Below are positions 33,304-42,271 of a stretch of DNA of 64,000 nt, piece by piece. Every line of letters starts with the position of its first letter. The first letter of the stretch is position 1. The translations under genes were made by a program, and so were the position numbers. Source of the DNA: Chitinophaga pinensis (GTDB lineage: Bacteria > Bacteroidota > Bacteroidia > Chitinophagales > Chitinophagaceae); contig LR632930.1 in NCBI GenBank assembly GCA_902167325.1, positions 434,001 to 498,000 on the forward strand. Direction: 5' to 3'. Under the pieces are notes generated by a model. That model did no database searches and was not told the origin of the DNA. It worked only from the letters and a program-made list of their open reading frames with translations.

Positions 33304-34308
33304 ATGACAACATTAAGTGGTGCAATTAAATCTTACTCCGCAGCCGTAAAAAGAGCGGAGCGTACCCAACAGCGCAATGCGAGAGAAGCAGCCAAACTCT
33401 TCAGAGCGCAACAATTGCAAGCAGAAATTGTAAATGCAGCACAAGCTGTGGATAATTACAATGAATATCTAACTGCCTTGTTATCGGTCCATAAGGACGT
33501 GACTGACTTAGTTGACTGGCCACAAATTGCAAATGAAAAAGCTCCAGAGGAACCCAATTACACTGACCATCATGAGCATCTGGCAAAAATGAAAAGGAAA
33601 GGATATCGTCCTAGCTTATTGGATAAAATATTTGGCGCAACAAATAAGAAAATAATAAGGCTTGAAACTCAAATTAATGATGGCATAGAAAAGGACAAAA
33701 AAGCTTTTGAATTAAAGCAAAAAGAGTTCAAAGTTGAATTGGAAGATTTTTTACGTTTACAAAATATTTCCAAAGGAGTATTAAATAACGAAGCAGAGGC
33801 ATATGGTGAAGCTTTTAAATACTTCAGTCCCTTACAGGAAATTTCAGAGCTTGGCACTAAAGTTGAATTAAATTTTTCTGCTCAGTTTGTCAATGTTATA
33901 CTATATGTAAATAATGAAACAGTAATACCTAAATACATTTTAAATCAAACTGCGAGAGGTAAATTAAGCAAGAAAGATATGCCAATCTCTAAATTCAATG
34001 AGTTATATCAAGATCATATTTGCAGCTCTATTCTACGTGTTGCTAGAGAATGTTTTGCATATCTTCCTGTTAATCTCGTTGTCATCAACGCAGTAAGCGA
34101 CCTGTTTAATTCCAGCATCGGGAGACGTGAAAATCAAACCATACTATCTGTATGTGTATATCGTGAACAACTTGATCACATTAACTTTGATGCAATCGAC
34201 CCATCCGATTGTTTAAAGAACTTCAAACACAATATGAAATTTGGGAAGACTACTGGTTTTTCACAAGTTCCGGAGTTGGATGCAAACTCCATGATGAGGG
34301 CATACTAA
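33304..34308 (+). CDS. Coiled-coil protein, unknown
   Basis: A 334-aa soluble protein. Residues 1-65 and about 120-165 are charged coiled coils (KRAERTQQRNAREAAKLFRA; KDKKAFELKQKEFKVELEDF). The second half (about 185-334) is mixed alpha/beta with LPVNLVVINAVSDL and TILSVCVYREQLDHI, which suggests a nuclease-like or binding fold, but no motif is clear. The position behind the fourth recombinase remnant and convergent with the DUF4041/GIY-YIG gene fits accessory DNA. Function unknown. Confidence 0.6.
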   Translation: MTTLSGAIKSYSAAVKRAERTQQRNAREAAKLFRAQQLQAEIVNAAQAVDNYNEYLTALLSVHKDVTDLVDWPQIANEKAPEEPNYTDHHEHLAKMKRKGYRPSLLDKIFGATNKKIIRLETQINDGIEKDKKAFELKQKEFKVELEDFLRLQNISKGVLNNEAEAYGEAFKYFSPLQEISELGTKVELNFSAQFVNVILYVNNETVIPKYILNQTARGKLSKKDMPISKFNELYQDHICSSILRVARECFAYLPVNLVVINAVSDLFNSSIGRRENQTILSVCVYREQLDHINFDAIDPSDCLKNFKHNMKFGKTTGFSQVPELDANSMMRAY

Positions 34309-34524
34309 TATTCAACTTGAAAAATTCCCCAATAGCACATGTCCATTCAAGAAATATGGCATAACACCAAATATTCGATCTATATGAAAATGATAAGAAT
34401 GATGCTAAAAACATACTTATAGGTGGGGCATTGTTGCCATATAATCGATATCAATGCTTAAAAGGCAAAAATCCCCTCCATTATCAGGTCATAGCAATAT
34501 GCAAAAAACCGAATCAGCAAGTAG

Positions 34525-35967
34525 CTATACTAAGCTTTTAGGAAACTCTGGTACCTTTTCAACGATTAAATTTAAATCTTGGAGCTTCTCTAACAAAGAT
34601 AATGTTTCCCGATATTCGCGTGCCTCAGCCAGCTTCGTGAAAATAATCTCAGCATTAGTATGTTTAATCACAAAGTTTTCTATCTCGTCTAGTGTCACTC
34701 TAAAGAATTCCTTTCTATAGTTAACGCGATTTAACCTACGTTCCTTAAATTTCTGATGTAACTCGTACTCTAACTGCGGGGCGTTATCAGAGTAAATGAC
34801 TGCATGCACATCAAACTGGAATGGAACAGATGCATCACCCAATTCCCGTATTCTGTCCTGAGGATCCAACCTCCTGGTTAACCCGATCTTATAAACATCT
34901 TCGCCAAATGATCCAATATTGGAAATTACATAAATATGCCCCACTTTGGTCAATTGCGCCATTGAAATAGCTCTTTCCTTTTTCTCATGCGCTTCCAGCA
35001 AACTTTTTTCAAGCAGCTTTATTTTCTCATTTAGTTCATTTACAGTTGTATCCCCCTCTGCAGTTTGCAATTGCCTCCTTGTCTTCTCTAAATCCTTCTC
35101 CACTTTCCGCTCTTCATCTTCGGCCTCCTTTTGGGCACGCTCGAATTCCTTCTGCGCCCTCTCCTCCTCCTTCATTTGCTCTCGAATGCGCCTCTGCTCT
35201 TCCTTTTCTTCATATTTCTTCTGCTCATATTCATATGTAAGAGAAAGTTCTTTTAATTTAAGCTGCAAGAACTCGATAGAAATAGAAATGTTATGCGACT
35301 GACCCAACTTGTTTATTGTGGTAAACGCATCACTAATTCGCTGCTCAATCTTTGCCGCATTGTTCCATTTAACTTTTGCAATATTGGCATCACATTCTCC
35401 ATTAAAGCCATACAGCATTAACTTTGAATATTGCTTAGTCATTTTCCGCCCCTCAACTAAACTGCCTCCTACCTGCCATTCTGTTCCACAATGAACCGCT
35501 GTCCCATCAGCTATTAACTTCTTCACTTGTTGATAAACATGCTCAAGTTCAAGCTGATATTGCTGCGAATGTTCAAATGAAAACTTTGGCTGAAAAAGGC
35601 CATATTCTGTTAAATCCAGCGTGTCAGTATATAGTTGAATTCTCTTTTCAAGAGACTCAAATACTGACATCGAACTAGAATATTTATCATTAAGTATATC
35701 TATAGCTATCCTGCACTCATTTAATTGTTGCTCACGTACATCTAGTTCATTATCCAAGTCTATTAAATCAGCATACTTACTTAATAGTTCCGAATTCTCT
35801 TTCTCAAGGCCTCTTTGCTGCTGCATGCAACTTTCTAATTTCAAAGTTAAATCTTGCAAAGCGGTCGATGTTTCTTGAAATTTCAACTGCGAATGCAATA
35901 ATTCATTTTGAAGAACCATTACTTCTTCCTGCGTTTGTTTTAAAAGTTTATTTGATCCAAACAACAT
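34525..35967 (-). CDS. DUF4041 protein with C-terminal GIY-YIG-type (T5orf172) domain
   Basis: A 480-aa protein. Residues 1-110 are coiled coil. About 115-250 is a DUF4041-like region (LFQPKFSFEHSQQYQLELE, KLMLYGFNGECDANIAKVKW). About 250-340 is a very charged helix (KEEERAQKEFERAQKEAEDE). About 343-430 is a T5orf172/MUG113-type GIY-YIG nuclease: GHIYVISN, VYKIGLTRR, DRIRELGDASVPF and a final YRKEFFRV. The GIY motif is the usual HIYVI variant. Members occur in phages and mobile islands. The coiled coil suggests oligomerisation; DNA cutting is predicted, the target unknown. Confidence 0.82.
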   Translation of the reverse strand: MLFGSNKLLKQTQEEVMVLQNELLHSQLKFQETSTALQDLTLKLESCMQQQRGLEKENSELLSKYADLIDLDNELDVREQQLNECRIAIDILNDKYSSSMSVFESLEKRIQLYTDTLDLTEYGLFQPKFSFEHSQQYQLELEHVYQQVKKLIADGTAVHCGTEWQVGGSLVEGRKMTKQYSKLMLYGFNGECDANIAKVKWNNAAKIEQRISDAFTTINKLGQSHNISISIEFLQLKLKELSLTYEYEQKKYEEKEEQRRIREQMKEEERAQKEFERAQKEAEDEERKVEKDLEKTRRQLQTAEGDTTVNELNEKIKLLEKSLLEAHEKKERAISMAQLTKVGHIYVISNIGSFGEDVYKIGLTRRLDPQDRIRELGDASVPFQFDVHAVIYSDNAPQLEYELHQKFKERRLNRVNYRKEFFRVTLDEIENFVIKHTNAEIIFTKLAEAREYRETLSLLEKLQDLNLIVEKVPEFPKSLV

Positions 35968-36775
35968 AGAATTCTCTTTACCTTTTTAATATTAAAATAT
36001 GCCAGTAACTTAAAAATAATTCCCCCTATGTATAACCGATAAATACATTAGTGCAATGCTATTCTCGTATAACTCCTGCCCCAACCACATTCTAAAATTT
36101 CACCCTCTATTTGCGCCTTTAATCAATTACACAACACCATTTCATTATCGTACTTAAAAAAGCCAAGTCGATTAGTAATACAATCAGTAATGTAATTTCA
36201 ATCCAGTGTAAGTATTTTTTCAATAGTCTACGTGTTTGGCAAACGAAGGTTTATAATTAGGCCTAATTCGTCTCTCTTATTCCTTCCAAGTTAAACTGAG
36301 GATTCCCAACACCTTATACCAATAATCACCATTATGAATCTAATTAACAGGAACTTCTTTATAGGTTTTAAAACAGAATAATTGGCGTGATAAGATCTCG
36401 CTTCAACATTGCATTCCAACGAATACTGATAAAATAATTGTTGAAAATGCACTAAATAGCGTTTCTCATGGTGCGACTAAATCAATAGTTAGAACGCACC
36501 TCAACAATCTAAATTGCCTAAAATATCTTCTCATTCATATTTAGAATTTACCTGCAGAGATACTTTGCAAATGCGATTAAATAATGGGATGCGATAATTA
36601 AATCACTAATTTAAAATGAGAAACACTATAGGTAATTAAATATGGGACAAATTATTAGATCAGTCACTTCAAAATGCACTGGGGTCATCTGACTGAAATA
36701 TGAAAATAAACAATAGTGTTCTGAATGCCAAACAATAAACTAAAGACAGTTTAGTATTGGACTTTAAATACACCC
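35968..36775. other. AT-rich gene-free stretch
   Basis: About 800 bp with no frame of note, no tandem repeat, no hairpin with T-run and no att-like copy that I can find. Probably decayed accessory DNA. Confidence 0.5.
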
Positions 36776-37003
36776 TCAAATATCTTTGAGTAGGTCGGAA
36801 ATTTGCATTTTCAATGCCATCGCAATCGAGTACAATGTACTCAATGATGGATTTACCGATCCGGATTCAATTTCGTGTCGATAGCTATGGCTGATATTCG
36901 CCATATCTGCAAAATCCCTAGTCGTTATCCCACGCTCAACACGCAGAGCCTTGATCCGCTCTCCAACTTTCTTCGACAATTCTTCAGGTGTATAACTTTG
37001 CAT
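36776..37003 (-). CDS. XRE-family HTH regulator
   Basis: A 75-aa single-domain repressor. The HTH is clear: VGERIKALRVERGITTRDFADMANI, then SHSYRHEIESG and SLSTLYSIAMALKM. It has no effector domain. It is divergent from the small HTH-like gene at 37131. A near-perfect 20-bp palindrome lies 34 bp upstream of its start and is a likely operator for itself and possibly the divergent gene. Confidence 0.88.
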   Translation of the reverse strand: MQSYTPEELSKKVGERIKALRVERGITTRDFADMANISHSYRHEIESGSVNPSLSTLYSIAMALKMQISDLLKDI

Positions 37004-37036
37004 ATCACCAATTTGAAGAAAGTCTATAAAATACTT

Positions 37037-37056
37037 GCATCGCTATAGCGATACAG
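37037..37056. promoter_or_regulatory. Palindromic operator between divergent genes
   Basis: TGCATCGCTATAGCGATACA: the inner 14 bp (37039-37052) are a perfect palindrome and the outer part has one mismatch. Its position in the divergent promoter fits the XRE dimer encoded next to it. Confidence 0.7.
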
Positions 37057-37130
37057 TCACTTATTTTCAGTAAATTGCTTATCATAATCTTTAATTCACC
37101 AACCAACTTTACCTTATAAAACCACCTACC

Positions 37131-37442
37131 ATGTCGAACCATTGTTACACCCTGCCACAAGCCGTTGCCGTTCTGAATCTGATCGGCGATATATTCCAAA
37201 CCCGGATTTGTATTGAATTGGGTTGGGAAGAAGCCACACTTGAATTTTACATGAGGCATCCGGAGATGCTTACCCGGGAAGATCGGGAAAGGATTAACCT
37301 GATCATTATAAACCACTTGGCTTACCTTGCCCAAAATCCACCTCAAATCTCCATTCGCAAGCCGCACCCTGTCCATATTACCCGTTTCATAAAATCAGAA
37401 ACCAACCATAATACCGTTTCTAAGGATGCGGTCCTTGCCTGA
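37131..37442 (+). CDS. Small HTH-like protein (ICIELGW family)
   Basis: A 103-aa protein. The core FQTRICIELGWEEATLEFYM with a following REDRERINLIIINHLAYL matches the layout of the 104-aa protein at 10285-10599, so both mobile modules carry a member. Probably a DNA-binding or regulator-like helix bundle; no name is known. A minus-strand frame overlaps it (37005-37376), but the similarity between the two proteins favours this strand. Confidence 0.6.
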   Translation: MSNHCYTLPQAVAVLNLIGDIFQTRICIELGWEEATLEFYMRHPEMLTREDRERINLIIINHLAYLAQNPPQISIRKPHPVHITRFIKSETNHNTVSKDAVLA

Positions 37443-37571
37443 AGCACCTGTCTTTCATCCATTGCTTTATCAGGTTAATTGTGCAATCCAACGCAACAAA
37501 TTCGGGAATGGCAACAAGTCATTCCCGAATATAATAGCTATTCCGGGCATAACCCTTCATATAATGAGGGC

Positions 37572-37772
37572 CTACAAAAACCCCTTCACCAACTCCAACG
37601 GCACCCCTGTAATCATACAAAACTCATCTACCGTCACGAACTCCTCTTCTTCCTTCTCTAAGATCTTGCGCAGTTTTAGCATGTACTTCCCTGCCGACCG
37701 CGGGCTTTTGCCCAAAATGTTCTGAATATCTTTCGTATAAATAACTACCCTGTCCGGGATTTTATTAACCAT
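37572..37772 (-). CDS. Small HTH-like protein
   Basis: A 66-aa protein. YTKDIQNILGKSPRSAGKYM reads as a helix-turn-helix and is followed by a helix (LKLRKILEKEEEEFVTVDEF) and a second small helix pair. It looks like a compact DNA-binding subunit. It lies about 190 bp downstream of the ATPase gene on the same strand, inside the replication-like module. Family not recognised. Confidence 0.55.
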   Translation of the reverse strand: MVNKIPDRVVIYTKDIQNILGKSPRSAGKYMLKLRKILEKEEEEFVTVDEFCMITGVPLELVKGFL

Positions 37773-37965
37773 GATTAACTTTTACGTAAAGGCCTCTTTG
37801 GCCAAATGCTGTTACTCCTTTGTAAAGGAGAGTTTGCCCGAACACCGCAGGCAACGCCATCAGCGAAACTGACAGGTCAGGCAAACGCCCGCATCTTTTT
37901 ACCTTGTAAAAGTTTTAATCATCGTTACGTTAAATTTGTTGCCGGTAATTACCCCGGCCGGTTTG

Positions 37966-38610
37966 TTACTGTCGTTTGTCCGGACTATCAGGACTAAAGC
38001 TGATCAAATTAAACATCTCCCGCATCCGGCTCCTTACCGGCTTGCCATACCGCTTCTCCAGTGTGGGTGCATCCAGGTTGGTGATGACGTGGGTCAGCAT
38101 CTGCCGCGGACGGGCAAGATCGCCCCGGGATATCAGGATCTCCTCCATAACGTTGCAGCTCTGGCCATAGTGGCTTGTGGGGCTTTCGGAGCCCAGTCCG
38201 TCGAAGCAATACACGATGGGGAAACCGGTGTCTTTGTCAAATGCCAGGTCGCCATACTTCGCTATTACCTCGTAGCCGGACTTGTTGAACTCCATGGCCA
38301 CCTGCCGGGCATTTACCACCTTCGGCGCAAACGGTCCGCCACTCATGGCCGCGCAAATCTGCATTAGGGACGATTTACCGCAGCCTACCGGTCCCGTCAG
38401 CATCAGGCCCTTTCCGAGGGAAATCCCCTCTTCCTTGGCCCTTTGCTCGTCCTGGATGAAGTAAGCAATCATCCTGTGCACCAGTGGCTCATCTATGGGG
38501 TGTATCCTGTACCGCTTTCCAAACAACTGCGAACCTTTCTCTTCAATCATCTGCTGATAAACAGCAGCATCAAAGAGGTGCTCCATAATCCATGGGGGTT
38601 TCGGAGTCAT
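37966..38610 (-). CDS. DnaC/IstB-like ATPase
   Basis: A 214-aa P-loop protein: Walker A TGPVGCGKSS (72-81), Walker B VYCFDGLG, and a sensor-like THVITNLDAPTLEKRYG followed by an Arg-rich SRMREMF. Overall size and motif spacing fit helicase-loader type AAA+ proteins (DnaC) encoded by mobile elements. It overlaps the end of the upstream winged-helix gene, so the two are coupled. A second possible ATG at 38586 would shorten it by eight residues. Role in loading helicase at an element origin is inference from family and neighbour. Confidence 0.78.
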   Translation of the reverse strand: MTPKPPWIMEHLFDAAVYQQMIEEKGSQLFGKRYRIHPIDEPLVHRMIAYFIQDEQRAKEEGISLGKGLMLTGPVGCGKSSLMQICAAMSGGPFAPKVVNARQVAMEFNKSGYEVIAKYGDLAFDKDTGFPIVYCFDGLGSESPTSHYGQSCNVMEEILISRGDLARPRQMLTHVITNLDAPTLEKRYGKPVRSRMREMFNLISFSPDSPDKRQ

Positions 38611-39247
38611 CCTGATTGGGGCGGTTGCGCCACTTTTTGAAAGGCTTGCGCGTCATCCACCAGTCTGCAACGGCCATCCAGTTAACGATTGGGACACCTC
38701 CACCCTGCTGCCAGCCGGTTGATTCGTAGTACAGGTAGAATTTCGTGGCTTCCTCCTCCGGCTTTCTTCGCTTTGCGAAATATGCCTGCACCTCTTCGGG
38801 GGTAGGGGGTAATCCTTTGTTTCTAGTTTTCGCTTTAGTTGTTTTATTAAAGCGTCCTGGTTTAGTGCAAGTTTGTTGTTCACTTTCCTGTCCGTTTATG
38901 GTACCGGTTTCTTTCGGATTACCTGCGGAAAGTGATGTACCAGCATCCTCTACGGAGAGCTTTTTCATCCTAACCATGGCAGAATCCCGCGGATAGTTGG
39001 GTGGATGGTACTCTAAATAGCCCCAGTCGTGCAGGTCTTTCAATACCCGGTAGTAACAGTCCCGGGAACCGATCTTACTGGAAGCCATTATATGCAATCG
39101 GTTTACAGACATGGTTTCGCAAAACCTGAATGAGTTCCATTGCCGGAACAACGCCAGATACAGGCTGATATGCGTGGGCCGCATCTTTTGATCCCGATCA
39201 GCCAGAAATAAAAAACAAGTTAAGTGGTGAATAAAATTCACATTCAT
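38570..39247 (-). CDS. Winged-helix, replication-initiator-like protein
   Basis: A 225-aa protein, taking the ATG at 39247 (a GTG at 39265 is also possible). Residues 1-100 look like a winged helix: HISLYLALFRQWN, then a recognition region (MASSKIGSRDCYYRVLKDLHDWGYLEYH). A low-complexity Lys/Thr/Pro-rich linker follows, and the C-terminal part (YLYYESTGWQ, MAVADWWMTRKPFKKWRNR) resembles the tail of DnaD/phage replication organiser proteins. It lies directly before the DnaC-like gene, the usual initiator-loader order. The call is by layout, not by a firm motif. Confidence 0.55.
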   Translation of the reverse strand: MNVNFIHHLTCFLFLADRDQKMRPTHISLYLALFRQWNSFRFCETMSVNRLHIMASSKIGSRDCYYRVLKDLHDWGYLEYHPPNYPRDSAMVRMKKLSVEDAGTSLSAGNPKETGTINGQESEQQTCTKPGRFNKTTKAKTRNKGLPPTPEEVQAYFAKRRKPEEEATKFYLYYESTGWQQGGGVPIVNWMAVADWWMTRKPFKKWRNRPNQDDSETPMDYGAPL

Positions 39248-39351
39248 TTTTTGACAGTTTTTCACGTGGTTAGTAAATGCCGCTAAATGTTCCAGCGGGG
39301 TAACACTTCAAAACTAATGCGACTCACTGTCTCATAAATGTGAAATAATTC

Positions 39352-40005
39352 TCATTCCCCAAATTCCTTCTTAATCTTACTCAGATACTCCCGGGTCATA
39401 CCCAGGAATGATGCCAGTGCTTCGTTAGTGACGTTTTCCTCTTTTAAAAGATGCGGATAGTCTCTCAGCAGCGTCTCAAACTTCTCGCGACCGGTCATGC
39501 CTATCATTTCGGCGCGCAAGTATGTCAATATGTAATAGTGACGGGTACATTGCAAATCCAGCTCCAATACTGATGGATACTTTTTCGATAACGCATGCAG
39601 ATCCTTTACGTGCAGCGCAATACATACACTCTTTGTTAATGCGAACAATCGTTCTTTACTTGGATACTGTGAATAAAAGCTCTCCACTGAAATAACCACA
39701 TCACCCGCCGTCATAAACCAACAGTAATGTCCCTTTCCATTCTTTCTGACTTTATAAGCCGTCAACGTTCCATCCAAAGTAAAGTAAACATGGTCGCAGA
39801 CTTCCCTAAAGTCTACTAATACCGCATCTTTCTCGAACTCTAAATAGGAACAATACGATGCTACTTCCAGCATTACTTCCTCTGATAAATCAGGACTGAA
39901 TTTCTTTAATCCACTGACCAGCCCATCAAATGCTGCTCTTTCGTGATCTTGTTTAAACGGGAACTCAAATGGAAGCTCTTTTCCGCGTTTGGGGTTCTTT
40001 TTCAT
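39352..40005 (-). CDS. Crp/Fnr-family regulator
   Basis: A 217-aa protein from the ATG at 40005 (the longer frame starts with TTG). It has an N-terminal cyclic-nucleotide-binding-like beta barrel (AVLVDFREVCDHVYFTLDG, with GDVVISVESFY) and a C-terminal winged HTH (TNEALASFLGMTREYLSKIKKEFG). The barrel lacks the usual PR-T/S phosphate-binding pair of cAMP sensors, as is common in Bacteroidota Crp-like proteins. It faces the 11-bp repeat array across a divergent gap and is one candidate to bind it. Confidence 0.85.
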   Translation of the reverse strand: MKKNPKRGKELPFEFPFKQDHERAAFDGLVSGLKKFSPDLSEEVMLEVASYCSYLEFEKDAVLVDFREVCDHVYFTLDGTLTAYKVRKNGKGHYCWFMTAGDVVISVESFYSQYPSKERLFALTKSVCIALHVKDLHALSKKYPSVLELDLQCTRHYYILTYLRAEMIGMTGREKFETLLRDYPHLLKEENVTNEALASFLGMTREYLSKIKKEFGE

Positions 40006-40118
40006 AGCGTTTAATTTTTTATGGTTTGCGGTCAACTTGGGGCAAAGATGTTGGTAGAAAACGTTATAGCGTAAACGAATGTAGAAAAAATATTAATCCC
40101 ATGAAAAAATTCTGTCCG

Positions 40119-40294
40119 AAGCCGGAACAATAGTATTCCAAGCTGATATGAAGCTTATATCAAGCTAATGTCAAGAAGGTATCATGGGCGGGAGAAGCAC
40201 GCTGCATGCACTCGGAATGCACCTGGCATGCACTCATCAAGCACCTTTCATGCACTCCGGATGCACTTCTCATGCACTCTGCAAGCACTCAACA
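40119..40294 (+). repeat. Array of degenerate 11-bp tandem units
   Basis: Nine clear head-to-tail units cover 40195-40293, each 11 bp, mostly ATGCACTCnnn or AAGCACnnnnC. A weaker 11-bp rhythm extends left to about 40119 (AGCTTATATCA, AGCTAATGTCA). Pairs of units also give a 22-bp period. No long ORF explains it; a chance frame (40206-41246) runs across it. It lies between a divergent Crp/Fnr gene and the gene starting at 40479. Protein-binding array or origin iterons are the main options. Confidence 0.8.
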
Positions 40295-40478
40295 CAAACT
40301 TCTATGCGGCACAAATGACCCCAAACGACCCAAATCGGAACAACTGTACCCTCTGACTTTATGCAACATCACAGCGTGTATAATTTCGAATCGTAATTAC
40401 ATCCACGCTGATCACGTGAAGCCCAACTGGCACGGCTACGTAAGTGTCTATCACAAAAATTTAAATACTCATTCAATA

Positions 40479-41246
40479 ATGTCTACGAACAAACAACCGG
40501 GCTTTCTCCAACTCACAGGAGAAACCCAAAGAATGACCTTCTACAAAAAGAAAAATGGCGAGTATGCCATGAAAAGAAAAGGTGGCATCACACCCGAAGA
40601 ATACGCCTCCAATCCGAATTACGAAAAGATGCGCATAGTAAACATGGAGTTTACCACCGCCTGCAAAGCGGCCATCCTGTTGAAACGCGCCTTCATCACT
40701 GTACTTCCGGGACATGCCGTTACCGGCGTATACCAGCGGTTAATGGCGAAATGCAGGGAAGTCCTGCAGTCGGACCGCTCACATGAAAAGGGATACCGTC
40801 AGGTTATCGATGGTGACCCTGGTCTTTTCCGGAATTTTGATTTCACAGCAGATGCAAAATTCAGCAGCGTCTTCTACGCTCAGCCCTCCTACACGTTTGA
40901 CAGAGCCACCGGCAACGTCACCGTAGGACTGCCAGCCCTGATGCCGGCAAAAATGCTCAATGCGCCCGCCAAGGCCACGCATTACAGGCTGACCCTGGGT
41001 GTCGCCACTGTGGACTTCACGGGAGAAACGTTCGATCTGCACTTTACCGAATCTGCCGACCTGGCGCTGAACGCAGGACAGGCAGAAGCACTCACGCTCA
41101 CGGCAGATATCGGGGCAAATGCCACCACTGCGGTATTTACTGCGCTGACCATCCAATTCATTCAGACGGATGGAGATGATGCCATTCCTATAGGTGGCGA
41201 CAGGTTCAACCTGATGAGAATGATTGCGGCGGATTTCCCCGTATGA
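40479..41246 (+). CDS. Unknown 255-aa protein
   Basis: A 255-aa soluble protein from the ATG at 40479; the frame is open further upstream but only through the repeat array. The N-terminal part (QRMTFYKKKNGEYAMKRKGG, MEFTTACKAAILLKRAF) is basic. The C-terminal half is beta-rich (VTVGLPALMPAKM, YRLTLGVATVDF, ALTIQFIQTDGD), like phage or virion-type accessory proteins in overall look. I recognise no family. It is followed by a holin-like small membrane protein. Confidence 0.6.
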   Translation: MSTNKQPGFLQLTGETQRMTFYKKKNGEYAMKRKGGITPEEYASNPNYEKMRIVNMEFTTACKAAILLKRAFITVLPGHAVTGVYQRLMAKCREVLQSDRSHEKGYRQVIDGDPGLFRNFDFTADAKFSSVFYAQPSYTFDRATGNVTVGLPALMPAKMLNAPAKATHYRLTLGVATVDFTGETFDLHFTESADLALNAGQAEALTLTADIGANATTAVFTALTIQFIQTDGDDAIPIGGDRFNLMRMIAADFPV

Positions 41247-41279
41247 TGGCAGTGATTTCTTCACCTTTAAAAATCTAAG

Positions 41280-41489
41280 ATGACGGAAATTATCACACGC
41301 CTCACCGCGCCTACCCCGCCCTTTTTCCAGAAAGTGCGGAACACAGGCATCCTCCTTACGGCAATCGCTTCGGCGGTGCTTTCCCTCCCGGTGGAGGTCC
41401 ACCTTTGCGTCAGCGATATCGCAGGTGCAATGGCCATCGCAGGAGCCGTAATGGCAGGCATAGGGCAGGCCGCCCAGAAGGATGAATAA
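41280..41489 (+). CDS. Holin-like small membrane protein
   Basis: A 69-aa protein with two hydrophobic segments (TGILLTAIASAVLSLPV and AGAMAIAGAVMAGIGQAA) and a charged tail (QKDE), the size and layout of a small holin. It starts 33 bp after the 255-aa protein and ends before a hairpin. Such pairs occur in prophage remnants, but no endolysin is next to it, so the holin role is only suggested. Confidence 0.5.
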   Translation: MTEIITRLTAPTPPFFQKVRNTGILLTAIASAVLSLPVEVHLCVSDIAGAMAIAGAVMAGIGQAAQKDE

Positions 41490-41534
41490 CCATCCCGCCG
41501 GATTGCCCTGATTCAATAAAGCGCTTTTGAGAAT

Positions 41535-41568
41535 GGCCCCTGAATGTTTCTACGTTTGGGGGCTTTTT
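41535..41568 (+). terminator. Hairpin terminator after the holin-like gene
   Basis: GCCCC on the left pairs with GGGGGC on the right, followed by T5. It closes the 255-aa/holin-like operon. Confidence 0.55.
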
Positions 41569-41645
41569 ATGCTGGGTGCCTGAACTATTTCCACCAGCAA
41601 GGTTTTACAGATGTTCTTAAGCACGAAAAAAAATACTGCTTAACT

Positions 41646-42089
41646 CTATACCGTCGGATTTTGAATGCTTTGATATAGTCCACCCGATTTCTTTCTGCAT
41701 TCCAGCAAAACAGTTATTATAAAGGCAAACATCGAAATCAAGTGCACTATTACAATGTTATCATATAAACTAAACCCATTCGTGCTAATATTCTTTATCA
41801 GATTTAATGACAAACTTTGTTGGTCAAAAATTAAGGATACCAAATTCAACAGCACTACCAGTACTATTCCATCAACAATCATTGCTGTGTTTCGGGTATA
41901 AACAGATTTAAGCAACATCCTCAGCAGTGGGAATAATACTATCCCCAACAAAAACCCTTCCAAATAAAACAACAAGAAATATGAAAATATTTCAATTGAG
42001 TACAGTGAAAAAATGATCTTTATTAAACCTAACAGCAAAATACAGCAGGTATAATATGCCGAAATAAATATGATATGTTCTTTCGTCAT
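41646..42089 (-). CDS. Four-TM membrane protein, unknown
   Basis: A 147-aa protein with about four hydrophobic helices (IIFISAYYTCCILLLGLIKII, FLLFYLEGFLLGIVLFPLL, IVDGIVLVVLLNLVSLIF, IVIVHLISMFAFIITVLL) and a short charged tail. There is no motif. It lies between the replicon-like module and the AbiE pair, alone on its strand. AT-rich, probably accessory. Function unknown. Confidence 0.6.
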   Translation of the reverse strand: MTKEHIIFISAYYTCCILLLGLIKIIFSLYSIEIFSYFLLFYLEGFLLGIVLFPLLRMLLKSVYTRNTAMIVDGIVLVVLLNLVSLIFDQQSLSLNLIKNISTNGFSLYDNIVIVHLISMFAFIITVLLECRKKSGGLYQSIQNPTV

Positions 42090-42271
42090 TTTATTGTTAT
42101 AAATGTTCGCATTTCAGTCATAGTATGAACTCAATTTCCATCTTCGCCCTTATTGTAGACGTCTACGTTTGTATATGTTACATTCGCTTCTAATTTTCTC
42201 CCAAAATGATTATTACTTCTTCTAATATATCCGTTTAAAGTCCCTACCTGATTATATGTTTCGTATGGCGT

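Noticed and set aside
37005..37376. Minus-strand 123-codon frame
   Set aside because: It covers the divergent promoter with the palindromic operator and overlaps the ICIELGW gene, which has a relative elsewhere in the window.
40195..40293. CRISPR array
   Set aside because: Units are 11 bp with no spacers and no cas genes are near.
40206..40478. N-terminal extension of the 255-aa protein
   Set aside because: The extra 91 codons only translate the 11-bp repeat array and low-quality sequence; the ATG at 40479 is a better start.
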